A stretch of 64,000 nucleotides of DNA, from positions 35,485 through 99,484 of the forward strand of contig JAPLEO010000145.1 of NCBI GenBank assembly GCA_026391125.1. Direction: 5' to 3'. The notes under the pieces are model-generated. The model was not told where the DNA came from and ran no database searches. It was given only the letters and a program-made list of their open reading frames with translations. Positions 1 through 7,335 of the stretch are shown here, one piece after another. Position 1 is the first letter of the stretch. Each line of letters opens with the position of its first letter. This DNA comes from Bacteroidota bacterium (GTDB taxonomy: Bacteria; Bacteroidota; Bacteroidia; Chitinophagales; Chitinophagaceae). Position numbers and translations under genes: made by a program.

Positions 1-559
1 GTCCATTCAATCCCACATTCCCTCTGACTGTTTGATAAGAACCATAACTCAACAATGCAGTACTATTGATACCAGATTTATTTTCTTTTTTGGTAATGAT
101 ATTGATAACACCTGCAACAGCGTCGCTTCCCCACAAGGTACTTTGTGCGCCTTTTAAAATTTCTACTCGTTCAACTTGTCCGAGTGCAATCATATTCAGA
201 TCAAAAGTGTTACTAATATTCGAGGGGTCGCCAACGGGAATACCATCAATCAAGATCAATGTATTACCCGCACTAGCGCCTCTAAAATAAATGTCGGGAT
301 TGGTACCAAGATTATTGGTGGCGCCATTGATGAAAATTCCTGACTGATAATTGATGATCTCAGAAAGCGTCTTACCTGCATTGCGTTGTAAAGTTTCCTG
401 ATTAATTACTGTAACCATTTTACCAGTACTACTCTGCTTTTGAGGCATCCTGTTTGCGGTTACAATTACTTCGTCCAACTGTTTTACTTTGGAACTGTCT
501 TGTGCATAAAGCTGGCTGCTGATGATGATAGCAGCCATAACTAAAACTTTTCTTTTCAT
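1..559 (-). CDS. btuB: TonB-dependent vitamin B12 receptor, N-terminal part
   Basis: Partial gene; the start is inside the window and the 3' end runs off the left edge, leaving about 186 residues. It begins with a signal peptide (cut near residue 20, after QLYAQ), then a TonB-box-like stretch (LDEVIVTANR, about residues 28-37), then a plug domain with the typical motifs YFRGASAGNTLILIDGIPV, VERVEILKGAQSTLWGSDA and GVINIITKK. TonB-dependent receptors import bulky ligands across the outer membrane using ExbB/ExbD/TonB energy. The ligand is inferred from the cobalamin riboswitch just upstream: plug domain plus B12 leader indicates a BtuB-type cobalamin or cobinamide receptor. The barrel is outside the window, so other corrinoids cannot be excluded. 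Confidence 0.88.
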   Translation of the reverse strand, partial: MKRKVLVMAAIIISSQLYAQDSSKVKQLDEVIVTANRMPQKQSSTGKMVTVINQETLQRNAGKTLSEIINYQSGIFINGATNNLGTNPDIYFRGASAGNTLILIDGIPVGDPSNISNTFDLNMIALGQVERVEILKGAQSTLWGSDAVAGVINIITKKENKSGINSTALLSYGSYQTVRGNVGLNG

Positions 560-671
560 TTTTAAGAAAATTTTGTTGTGACTACTTTCAGGAAATAAAA
601 AAAGATAGAAATATAATTGCCTTACGACGCTTACACCTCATGCCTTTCACCCGAAAGCTGAAAAATTGTGA

Positions 672-849
672 TGGCGGCGGCAGGTCTTCTGACTTACTCC
701 ATTATTCAAGGCCTTCCCGCCCCGATTCATCGGAGCAGTGGCACGAAGATTGAATAATATAAAGGAGCTTACAGCTACGGGGATAGTACCGGAATTACAC
801 CGGTTTCCCTATTAATCTTTTTACTTTTTTAAAAGTATCAGAACCGAAA
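672..849 (-). promoter_or_regulatory. Cobalamin riboswitch in the btuB leader
   Basis: Read on the minus strand, the leader carries the conserved cobalamin riboswitch blocks in order: GAAACCGGTGTAATTCCGGT near 785-810, a GTAGCTGTAAGCTCC segment (763-778), the B12-box core GCCACTG (736-742), a GGCGGGAAGGCC block (711-722), and GTCAGAAGACCTGCC (678-692) near the 3' side. The aptamer lies about 110 nt upstream of the receptor start. In this RNA family adenosylcobalamin binding normally lowers expression of the downstream transport gene. The expression platform (560-670) shows no clear intrinsic terminator, so control of translation is more likely than attenuation (inference). Confidence 0.95.
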
Positions 850-855
850 CCGGGG

Positions 856-887
856 CAAATGTAATGTTATTAGATATAGTTTTCAAA
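856..887 (-). promoter_or_regulatory. Promoter of the B12 riboswitch / btuB transcript
   Basis: On the minus strand a perfect Bacteroidota -7 box, TACATTTG (863 to 856), is preceded about 20 nt upstream by TTTG (887 to 884). Transcription would begin near 849, right at the first riboswitch bases, which fits well. Confidence 0.7.
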
Positions 888-981
888 ATGATTTTTTAAT
901 CAATTGCACTTATCTTAGTTTTAAGGAACCAGTTATTTTTTTTCAAAATAAAAATCAGTTACACCTGAATAATCATATTAC

Positions 982-1749
982 ATGCGTATCATTTCCTATA
1001 ACGTGAATGGCATACGTGCCGCAATTAAAAAGGGTTTTACTGATTGGCTAAAAACTGATCCCGCAGATATTATTTGTTTGCAAGAAACCAAAGCTCATAA
1101 AGACAATGTAGATTTTAAATCTATTGAAGACTTAGGGTATCAGACCTATTGGTTCTCAGCACAAAAAAAAGGATACAGTGGTGTAGCCATTTTTACCAAA
1201 ATAAAACCTGATCAAGTATTTTACGGAAATCAAATTGATCATAGCGATTTTGAAGGAAGGGTGATACGAGCAGATTTTGGAAAGATCACATTGATCAATG
1301 CTTATTTCCCTTCAGGTACTAGTGGTGATGTACGGCAGACTTATAAATATAAATGGCTCGATGAATTTTATGTTTATTTAGAGGATCTGCGCAAAACAAG
1401 ATCTGAAATAATCATTCTCGGAGATTATAATATTGCACACACTGCAATTGATATCCATGATCCTAAGGGAAATAAAAACTCATCGGGTTTCTTACCAGAA
1501 GAACGTGCTTGGATGGATCATTTTTTACAAAACGGCTGGGTAGATAGTTATCGAACAATGCATCCAGAAAAAACCGGAGGTTATACCTGGTGGAGCCAAC
1601 GCTTTCCAAGTGTGCGTTTGGAGAATAAAGGATGGAGAATTGATTATATCTGCATTACAGACAAATTGGCGCCAAAATTAAAATCGGCCACCATTTTTCC
1701 AGATATCAAGCATAGTGATCATTGTCCGATCTATATGGAGCTTAAATAA
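982..1749 (+). CDS. xth: Exodeoxyribonuclease III (AP endonuclease)
   Basis: A 255-residue endonuclease/exonuclease/phosphatase-fold protein of normal length. It removes 3' blocking groups and cuts abasic sites in base-excision repair. The catalytic set is visible: N7 (YNVNGIR), E35 (CLQETK), D148 and N150 (GDYNIAH), D221 (WRIDYI), and D246/H247 (SDHCPI). The ATG follows an AT-rich leader; the gene is divergent from btuB. The next gene (DUF4286) begins 24 bases downstream and is probably cotranscribed. Confidence 0.96.
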   Translation: MRIISYNVNGIRAAIKKGFTDWLKTDPADIICLQETKAHKDNVDFKSIEDLGYQTYWFSAQKKGYSGVAIFTKIKPDQVFYGNQIDHSDFEGRVIRADFGKITLINAYFPSGTSGDVRQTYKYKWLDEFYVYLEDLRKTRSEIIILGDYNIAHTAIDIHDPKGNKNSSGFLPEERAWMDHFLQNGWVDSYRTMHPEKTGGYTWWSQRFPSVRLENKGWRIDYICITDKLAPKLKSATIFPDIKHSDHCPIYMELK

Positions 1750-1773
1750 TCTGTATCATTTCAATAAAATCAA

Positions 1774-2079
1774 ATGTATATATACAATGTAACTACCAAA
1801 GTTGATCCCTCTATTCATGAAATATGGGTAGACTGGATGAAAACGACGCATATCCCAGCAATAATGAGCACAGGATGCTTCTCTGAATTTCAATTTGCAA
1901 GGTTACTAGAACTCGATGACAGTGATGGACCAACTTATACCACACAATATAAAGCAGACTCGAAAGCTGATTATAACAGGTATCTCGAAATTCATGCTAA
2001 TAAATTGCGAAACGATGTTCTTGCAACCTGGGGTAATAAAGTGATCGGATTTCGTTCTTTAATGCAAGTTGTGCATTGA
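1774..2079 (+). CDS. DUF4286 family protein
   Basis: A 101-residue protein matching the DUF4286 pattern common in Bacteroidota: N-terminal MYIYNVTTKVD, a central W-V-D-W-M stretch with an HIPAIMSTGCF motif (about residues 26-36), and a C-terminal half with YLEIHANKLR. There is no signal peptide or membrane segment, so it should be cytosolic; small size and alternating pattern suggest a ferredoxin-like alpha/beta fold. Function is not known. It lies 24 bases after xth and probably shares its transcript. A run of hairpins begins about 55 bases after its stop. Confidence 0.85.
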   Translation: MYIYNVTTKVDPSIHEIWVDWMKTTHIPAIMSTGCFSEFQFARLLELDDSDGPTYTTQYKADSKADYNRYLEIHANKLRNDVLATWGNKVIGFRSLMQVVH

Positions 2080-2133
2080 GTGTGGAAACTTTTGTTTTTC
2101 CATTTTGGTAATCACAAAACTTTACTATATTCC

Positions 2134-2277
2134 CCTGAAACACGCATTGGCAAAGCGTTTCAGGAGAATTTTAATGAAACCCTTTACAGCAAAGGGTTTC
2201 AGAAGGTTTAGTAGTACTAATTAATGTTCGCACACCCTTCTTTTTTTCTTCTGAAACCCTTTATTGGTGGGGTTTTA
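2134..2277 (+). repeat. Three related hairpins with alternative pairings
   Basis: The gap between DUF4286 and HU holds three successive stem-loops built from related arms. Hairpin 1 pairs 2134-2145 with 2155-2164 (CCTGAAAC / GTTTCAGG plus CGC/GCG). Hairpin 2 pairs 2175-2185 with 2191-2201 (11 perfect pairs, loop acagc). Hairpin 3 pairs 2251-2259 with 2269-2277 (CTGAAACCC / GGGTTTTAG, one G-U). The right arm of hairpin 2 (2191-2205) is also a perfect 15-base complement of 2248-2262, so hairpins 2 and 3 compete with a longer-range stem. No long T-tract follows hairpins 1 or 2. It lies upstream of the HU promoter, so it would be in the 3' region of the xth-DUF4286 transcript. Confidence 0.75.
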
Positions 2278-2303
2278 GGGCTAAAATGGTGCATAAAATA
2301 AAT

Positions 2304-2333
2304 TTTGTTAGTAATGAAAAGAAAATAAATTTG
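2304..2333 (+). promoter_or_regulatory. HU gene promoter
   Basis: TTTG (2304-2307) and TAAATTTG (2326-2333), spaced by 18 bases, match the Bacteroidota -33/-7 consensus exactly. Transcription would start about 2340, giving a leader of about 25 nt before the HU start codon. Confidence 0.8.
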
Positions 2334-2365
2334 TCTAGTTTAAAAATCAAATTAAAATAACATCT

Positions 2366-2635
2366 ATGAACAAAGCTGAATTGATTGCTCAGATTGCTGA
2401 AGACGCTAGCATTACAAAAACACAAGCTAACGCTGCTTTAGATTCTTTTGTTGACACTGTAACTAAAACTTTAAAGAAAGGAGATAAAGTTACTTTGGTA
2501 GGTTTTGGTACTTTCTCTGTTTCTAAACGTGCAGCTCGTACTGGCCGCAACCCTCAAACAGGTGCTACCATCAAAATCAAAGCTAAAAAAGTTGCTCGCT
2601 TCAAAGCTGGTAAAGAATTGGCTTCAAAAGTTTAA
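2366..2635 (+). CDS. hup: HU family DNA-binding protein
   Basis: An 89-residue HU/IHF-type histone-like protein, the normal length for HU. It has the helical N-terminal dimerisation region ([18 protein letters not shown]), the GFGTF turn at residues 46-50, and the beta-arm DNA-binding signature RNPQTG at 61-66. HU dimers bend and compact DNA. A strong promoter lies just upstream and an intrinsic terminator just downstream, so it is probably a single-gene, highly expressed unit. Reading frames in other phases here are shadows. Confidence 0.97.
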   Translation: MNKAELIAQIAEDASITKTQANAALDSFVDTVTKTLKKGDKVTLVGFGTFSVSKRAARTGRNPQTGATIKIKAKKVARFKAGKELASKV

Positions 2636-2650
2636 TTACTTAAGGCTAAA

Positions 2651-2684
2651 TAGAAAAACCCTCGCATATGCGGGGGTTTTTCTA
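2651..2684 (+). terminator. Intrinsic terminator after HU
   Basis: GC-rich stem (ACCCTCGC / GCGGGGGT) flanked by an A-run on the left and followed by TTTTTCTATTTTT, starting about 15 bases after the HU stop. Confidence 0.9.
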
Positions 2685-2690
2685 TTTTTG
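2683..2690 (+). promoter_or_regulatory. Possible -7 box of the THX gene
   Basis: TATTTTTG matches TAnnTTTG and lies 36 bases before the THX start codon. It overlaps the tail of the HU terminator and no clear -33 element is seen, so support is moderate. Confidence 0.45.
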
Positions 2691-2725
2691 CAGCTCATCA
2701 ATTATTTCACTCAAAAAAAATTATC

Positions 2726-2842
2726 ATGGGAAGAGGCGATAAAAAAACCGCAAAAGGCAAAAGATTCAAAGGTTCTTTTGGTAAAGTTAGACCAGCAAAT
2801 GGCGTAAAATCTAAGAAGCTCACTGTTAAGCAGTCATCATAA
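2726..2842 (+). CDS. 30S ribosomal protein THX
   Basis: A 38-residue, very basic reading frame beginning MGRGDKKTAKGKRFKGS and continuing FGKVRPANGVKSKK. This N-terminus is characteristic of the bacterial THX (bTHX) small-subunit protein, a short peptide buried in the 30S head in Thermus and widely encoded in Bacteroidota. Too short for most automatic calling. The surroundings fit a gene: a -7 box upstream, ATG after an A-rich leader, and a terminator 18 bases after the stop. Frames overlapping it from the HU side are shadows. Confidence 0.9.
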   Translation: MGRGDKKTAKGKRFKGSFGKVRPANGVKSKKLTVKQSS

Positions 2843-2860
2843 ACTTATTGATTTCTTATA

Positions 2861-2899
2861 AAAAAAGGCCGCCCCAAGTATAAGGGATGGCCTTTTTTT
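2861..2899. terminator. Bidirectional terminator between THX and aminotransferase
   Basis: AAAAAAGGCC (2861-2870) pairs with GGCCTTTTTT (2889-2898), with A- and T-runs on both sides. It can end transcription of THX from the left and of the convergent PLP-enzyme gene from the right. Confidence 0.85.
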
Positions 2900-4193
2900 A
2901 TTTCTGCTTATCCGCTATTTCCTTAATCGCAAATACGAGTTTATCTAAATCTTGAATGCGGGTATACACATGTGGCGTAATGCGCACACAACTGATATTT
3001 TCCCAAACTATTCCTACCGTATGGATTTTATAATTATTCAATAAGGCATTGTCTAATTCGCCCGGCGTCATCCCATCAATACTCACCCCACAAATGGCAC
3101 AGGCATATTCTGGTTTAAAAGAAGTATGAATTTTTACCTTTGGATGATTAACAACTTTTTTAGCCCAATAATCTTTTAAATATCGAATCCTGTCTTCTTT
3201 TCTTTTTGATCCAATCGCCATTTGAAAATTAACCGCTTCGCCAATACCTTGTTCAATCGGAAAGCTACGCGTACCAATGGTTTCAAACTTTCTGATATCC
3301 GTTCCATGGGGATTGTCGTTGCATACCAACGGCCATACTTTCGATATTTTTTCTTTGCTGATCCACAACATACCACTTCCAATAGGTGCACTCAAAAATT
3401 TATGCAAACTGGTACCGAAATAATCGCAATTCAAATCAGGAATTTTATAGTCCAACAAACCAAAGCTGTGCGCACCATCTACAATTACTTCACAGCCCTT
3501 CGATTTGGCCATCTTAGCAATTTTAGCTACAGGCAAGATCTGACCGATCCAGTTAATGATATGCGTTATGTGAACGACTTTAGTTTTTGAGGTGATTGCT
3601 TTTTCATATGTAGAAACAATCTCTTCATCATTCTCGATTGGGAATTTGAAGTTTAGCTGGGTATAAATAATTCCCTCGCGCATAGCACGCTGTTTCCAGG
3701 CATTGATCATATTGGGATAGTCTTGCTTGGTACCGATCACTTCATCGCCCGCTTTTAGGTCTAAGCCAAAGATCACGGTATTCAAAGCCTCAGTAGCATT
3801 CCGATTAATGGCGATTTCTTCAGGTGAGCATCCTGCCAATACACCCAATTTATACCGAAGCGGCTCTCTCCCCTGGTCCAAAATGCGCCACATATAATAA
3901 GAAGGAGCTTGATTTGACAAGTCGTTATAACGCGCAACCGCTTCCTGAACCACCCTTGGAGAAGGACTTACACCCCCATTATTGAGGTTGATCAAATTGC
4001 TATTTACGGTATAACTCTGTTGGATAACCGACCAGTAGTCTTCATCCATAGCCACTTCTTCAGGGCTTAACAATTGTACTTTTTTCTGAGCCGCATCAAA
4101 ATTTGAAGCGTGCAATTCGTTAAAAAGACTATTTGCAGAGAAAGCTCCAGCGAGCAGTCCCATTTTCTGTAAAAAAGCTCTTCTTTGATTCAC
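2898..4193 (-). CDS. Exported aminotransferase class V-fold PLP enzyme
   Basis: A 431-residue fold-type I PLP enzyme of the aminotransferase class V / isopenicillin-N-epimerase-like group. The PLP lysine is K265 in GTSLHKFLSAP; the cofactor-binding VDGAHSFG (238-245) provides D239 and H242. The N-terminus MNQRRAFLQKMGLLAG resembles a Tat signal (RR at 4-5 with F at 7, then a hydrophobic stretch), suggesting export, as in several Bacteroidota homologues. The exact substrate (amine transfer, desulfuration or epimerisation) cannot be read from the sequence. It stands alone, convergent to THX, its 3' end inside the shared terminator. Confidence 0.85.
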   Translation of the reverse strand: MNQRRAFLQKMGLLAGAFSANSLFNELHASNFDAAQKKVQLLSPEEVAMDEDYWSVIQQSYTVNSNLINLNNGGVSPSPRVVQEAVARYNDLSNQAPSYYMWRILDQGREPLRYKLGVLAGCSPEEIAINRNATEALNTVIFGLDLKAGDEVIGTKQDYPNMINAWKQRAMREGIIYTQLNFKFPIENDEEIVSTYEKAITSKTKVVHITHIINWIGQILPVAKIAKMAKSKGCEVIVDGAHSFGLLDYKIPDLNCDYFGTSLHKFLSAPIGSGMLWISKEKISKVWPLVCNDNPHGTDIRKFETIGTRSFPIEQGIGEAVNFQMAIGSKRKEDRIRYLKDYWAKKVVNHPKVKIHTSFKPEYACAICGVSIDGMTPGELDNALLNNYKIHTVGIVWENISCVRITPHVYTRIQDLDKLVFAIKEIADKQK

Positions 4194-4244
4194 GTTAGAT
4201 AGGTTGAACTAGAAAGTTAAGGAAAGTTGAGAAGTTTTACGCGC

Positions 4245-4252
4245 TATCTTTG
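4245..4252 (+). promoter_or_regulatory. -7 box upstream of small membrane protein
   Basis: TATCTTTG matches TAnnTTTG. It is only 15 bases before the ATG at 4267, implying a very short leader. A TTG at 4227-4229 could act as a weak -33 element. Confidence 0.5.
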
Positions 4253-4266
4253 AGCCGAATTCGTAG

Positions 4267-4500
4267 GTGATGAAAAAAAAAATGGTACTCTTTCTTGGTT
4301 TATTGCTGGTGCTGATTTGTAGCTCCCAGTCGGCTTTGGCACAATGTTCTATCTGCACCAAAACCGCTTCACAATTGGGAGAAGGTCCAGGTAAAGCCCT
4401 AAATTCAGCTATTATTTATTTAGCTTTTACTCCATTAGCCATCATGGGCTATATAGGTTGGCGTTGGTGGAAAAACGAAAAAGAACAATATAACGACTAA
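4267..4500 (+). CDS. Small exported membrane protein with CxxC
   Basis: A 77-residue protein (an in-frame ATG at 4270 is an equally possible start). It has a signal peptide (hydrophobic to about residue 25, ending SALAQ), then CSICTK (a C-x-x-C pair just after cleavage), a linker, a second hydrophobic segment (about residues 47-62, AIIYLAFTPLAIMGYIG) and a charged tail WRWWKNEKEQ. The topology suggests a single-span protein with its CxxC in the periplasm, which might bind metal or heme or take part in thiol exchange (inference). Function not recognised. It lies 15 bases before a glycosyltransferase gene and may be cotranscribed. Confidence 0.75.
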   Translation: MMKKKMVLFLGLLLVLICSSQSALAQCSICTKTASQLGEGPGKALNSAIIYLAFTPLAIMGYIGWRWWKNEKEQYND

Positions 4501-4515
4501 AGCTGGCCGTCTAAA

Positions 4516-5406
4516 ATGAATACAATCATAGAAAAATTCAGTCGCAAATCGGATTCGGCCGCTCTGTTTTCGATCATGATACCTAGCTGGAATAATTTGG
4601 CTTATTTACAACTCTGCATCAACAGCATTCGCAAACATTCTTACTTTCCACACGAGATCATTGTTCACATCAATGAGGGTAAAGACGGTAGCTTAGAATG
4701 GATTCAAACACAGGACGATATCAGTTACTCATACAGTAAAGAGAATATTGGTGTCTGCTATGCACTAAATAGTTGCAGAAATTTAGCAACTACCGAATAC
4801 CTGCTATACATTAATGATGATATGTACGTTTGTCCGAATTGGGATAAACCGCTAAAAGAAGCTATCGATTCAATAGGTCATAAATATTTCTTCTTTTCTG
4901 CTACAGCTATCGAGATCAATGCACAAAGTAGTTGCTCGATCGAAAAAAGTTATGGCAATTCCATAGAAAGTTTCAACGAAACTGCATTACTCGAAGAATA
5001 CAATGGTTTGCCCATGCAAGATTGGCAAGGCGCCACCTGGCCACCCAATATTATTCACAAAGATATCTGGGACCTAGCGGGGGGATATAGTATTGAGTTT
5101 AGTCCGGGTATGTATTCCGATCCCGACTTCTCCATGAAACTTTGGAAAATAGGTGTAAGAACCTTTAAAGGAATAGCCAGTAGTAGGGTGTATCATTTTG
5201 GATCTGTTTCTGTAAAAAGAGTGAAACACAATGCAGGCTATTCGAAATTTATTTCAAAATGGGGAATGACTTCTGGAACTTTTTCTAAATATTTTCTTAG
5301 AAGGGGTGATGTTTTTGACGGACCATTGAAACAACAAATAATTCCTTGGAGTATCAACGTTAAAAATTATTTTAAGCGCGTATACACAGCACTCACGAAA
5401 GATTAA
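4516..5406 (+). CDS. Glycosyltransferase family 2
   Basis: A 296-residue GT-A glycosyltransferase. The N-terminal nucleotide-sugar domain shows FSIMIPSWNN (about residues 18-27) and the metal-binding DDM motif at 101-103 (YINDDMYVCPNWD). No membrane segments are seen, so it is probably cytoplasmic or membrane-associated. Acceptor and donor are unknown; other glycosyltransferases and an O-antigen-ligase-like protein lie within 5 kb, suggesting surface polysaccharide work. Its 3' end almost meets that of the next gene on the opposite strand (6 bases apart). Confidence 0.85.
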   Translation: MNTIIEKFSRKSDSAALFSIMIPSWNNLAYLQLCINSIRKHSYFPHEIIVHINEGKDGSLEWIQTQDDISYSYSKENIGVCYALNSCRNLATTEYLLYINDDMYVCPNWDKPLKEAIDSIGHKYFFFSATAIEINAQSSCSIEKSYGNSIESFNETALLEEYNGLPMQDWQGATWPPNIIHKDIWDLAGGYSIEFSPGMYSDPDFSMKLWKIGVRTFKGIASSRVYHFGSVSVKRVKHNAGYSKFISKWGMTSGTFSKYFLRRGDVFDGPLKQQIIPWSINVKNYFKRVYTALTKD

Positions 5407-5412
5407 GCATTG

Positions 5413-6351
5413 CTAATAATCTATTTTAAAGAACATCTTGATACAGAATAATATTTTCATCATCTCCGATTTCTTTTTATAAGCGAGGATCAAATGTCGA
5501 TACTTTAAAAAGATAAACATTCTAGTGAAATTGTTTTTCAACGAATTGCTTTGATAGCTTTCAGAAATGGTTTTCAAAACTTGTTTTTGTTCTACCAAAT
5601 CGGATGGACATGTTTCAAAAAGCAAGCGCATTCTATTCCGACTTAATTCCTGTAAGGTTTCCTTGCTTGGCTTTGTTTGATTTTCTTTTTTTGCGTGTGT
5701 ATCTGCACCTATGGCATTGAAATTATGTTGTCGGTATTGTACCAGGGGTTCAGGTAGATACTGAATAGTGCTATAACAAGTAGCCACAAATCCAATCCAA
5801 AAATCGTGTGTAACTATTGTTGGGAAAGGGATACAGCGTTCAAGCAATTCTTTTTTAAACAAAAAAGCATGGCCAGGAGCCCATGCTCCAATTGTATACA
5901 TCAAGCAATTATCATAAGCGATTTGATTTTTGATATCCGACATTTTTTTATGCAATGGGTTATCACTTTCGTCAATCAATTCAGAGTCGCTATAGATCAA
6001 TAAATGCGCGCCAAGTCCTTGATACAATTTTTCTAATTTGTTGGGAAGCCAAATATCATCCTGATCACTCAATGCAATAAAATCTCCTTTCGTTAATCGC
6101 ATCCCCTTTTCAAAATTGCCGATATAGCCTAGATTTTTTTCATTTGATATCAATCGAATAGTAGGATATTGATTGCAGTATTCCTGAACAATCGCTACGG
6201 TGCTGTCAATTGAGCAATCATCAACAATAATAATTTCTTTCGGGGAAATTGTTTGACTCAAAATACTATCTAACTGCTTCCGCAAAAAATGTTCGCCATT
6301 ATAGGTTGCCATCACAACCGATATATTGACATTACTCAGATCAGATTGCAT
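5413..6351 (-). CDS. Glycosyltransferase family 2
   Basis: A 312-residue family 2 glycosyltransferase: VNISVVMATYNGE near the N-terminus, IIIVDDCSIDST (41-52), and DQDD at 96-99 as the metal/UDP-binding motif (SDQDDIWLPNK). The longer open frame starts at 6417, but its first 22 residues do not fit the family; the ATG at 6351, which overlaps the end of meaB by 11 bases, gives the natural N-terminus MQSDLSNVNIS and implies translational coupling to meaB. The C-terminal third is basic and helical with no clear membrane segment. It probably builds a surface glycan. Confidence 0.85.
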   Translation of the reverse strand: MQSDLSNVNISVVMATYNGEHFLRKQLDSILSQTISPKEIIIVDDCSIDSTVAIVQEYCNQYPTIRLISNEKNLGYIGNFEKGMRLTKGDFIALSDQDDIWLPNKLEKLYQGLGAHLLIYSDSELIDESDNPLHKKMSDIKNQIAYDNCLMYTIGAWAPGHAFLFKKELLERCIPFPTIVTHDFWIGFVATCYSTIQYLPEPLVQYRQHNFNAIGADTHAKKENQTKPSKETLQELSRNRMRLLFETCPSDLVEQKQVLKTISESYQSNSLKNNFTRMFIFLKYRHLILAYKKKSEMMKILFCIKMFFKIDY

Positions 6352-7246
6352 CGTTATATTTTTTTGCGAAATCAAATAGATTAAAATTGGGGTCTTGAAA
6401 TTTTGCTGCAATGGCATTTTTGATCATCGCTTTTTCAATACCCTTCATTTTCTTTTTTTGTATCAGTTGATACACTCGTTCGGTTAGCAACCAAATTTTC
6501 TTATCCGATACTTTTACATGTTGTTGATGTAATTCAATAGCAGCCGCAAGTTCATTGATGCCTTCACGAGTGGAAGCTACCGTTTTTAATACGGCAATCT
6601 CATGCTCTTGGTGAGCACCCTGCGATAACATAGACCTAAGATTACGAACGAAAATATCAGAATCTGGTCGATCACTTTTATTCACCACAAACAAATCTGC
6701 GATCTCCATCAAACCAGCTTTCATCGTCTGCACTTCATCTCCAGCTTCAGGAACAACAACTACTACAGTGCTGTCTGCTAACCCTGCGATTTCAATCTCA
6801 CTTTGTCCAACTCCCACCGTTTCTACAATGATATAATCAAAAACAGCTGCTTGCAATAAAGCGGTGATTTCTATGATGTGTGGATGTAATCCGCCTAAAG
6901 ATCCTCTAGTGGCCAGAGAGCGAATAAAGACATTAGGGTTGTTGTACCATTCGTTCATCCTAATTCGATCTCCCAATAAGGCTCCAAGATTAAATGGGGA
7001 TGATGGGTCAACACAAAGAATGGCCAGCTTTTTCCCTTTACCAACCCAATGTGCAATCAGTGCATCTACTAATGTGCTTTTGCCTGCACCGGGTGGACCC
7101 GTAACGCCAATTACAGCAGTACCATGATTGGGCAATTCAGAAAGAAATTGCTCATAGCCCGCTACTTCATTTTCAACCAAGGAAATAGCCCTAGCCAAGG
7201 CTTTGAAATTTCCTTCCTTAATATTTTCAGTTATTGTTTGCCACAT
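6341..7246 (-). CDS. meaB: Methylmalonyl-CoA mutase-associated GTPase MeaB
   Basis: A 301-residue G3E-family P-loop GTPase (MeaB/ArgK). It has Walker A GVTGPPGAGKST at 47-58, the family's D80 in LCVDPSSPF, ETVGVGQSE at 142-150, and the guanine-specificity motif NKSD at 189-192. MeaB proteins guard and reload adenosylcobalamin in methylmalonyl-CoA mutase. The mutase genes are not in this window, but the B12-regulated receptor at the left edge fits a cobalamin-using cell. The downstream glycosyltransferase overlaps its last 11 bases. It is divergent from the O-antigen-ligase-like gene. Confidence 0.94.
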   Translation of the reverse strand: MWQTITENIKEGNFKALARAISLVENEVAGYEQFLSELPNHGTAVIGVTGPPGAGKSTLVDALIAHWVGKGKKLAILCVDPSSPFNLGALLGDRIRMNEWYNNPNVFIRSLATRGSLGGLHPHIIEITALLQAAVFDYIIVETVGVGQSEIEIAGLADSTVVVVVPEAGDEVQTMKAGLMEIADLFVVNKSDRPDSDIFVRNLRSMLSQGAHQEHEIAVLKTVASTREGINELAAAIELHQQHVKVSDKKIWLLTERVYQLIQKKKMKGIEKAMIKNAIAAKFQDPNFNLFDFAKKYNDAI

Positions 7247-7335
7247 AAGTTAGACGGGTATAAATTTAATGGAAAGCAAGGGATCTTTGTTTTTTATCTC
7301 CCGAATATTCAGTAGCATTGAAAAGATTTGAAACC

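Noticed and set aside
2505..2807. A 100-codon frame overlapping HU and THX
   Set aside because: It overlaps both genes out of phase and ends inside THX; its composition is not protein-like. THX and HU are the real genes.
7318..7335. TTG start of the O-antigen-ligase-like protein
   Set aside because: It adds only six residues before an ATG at 7336; the ATG is the more usual start.
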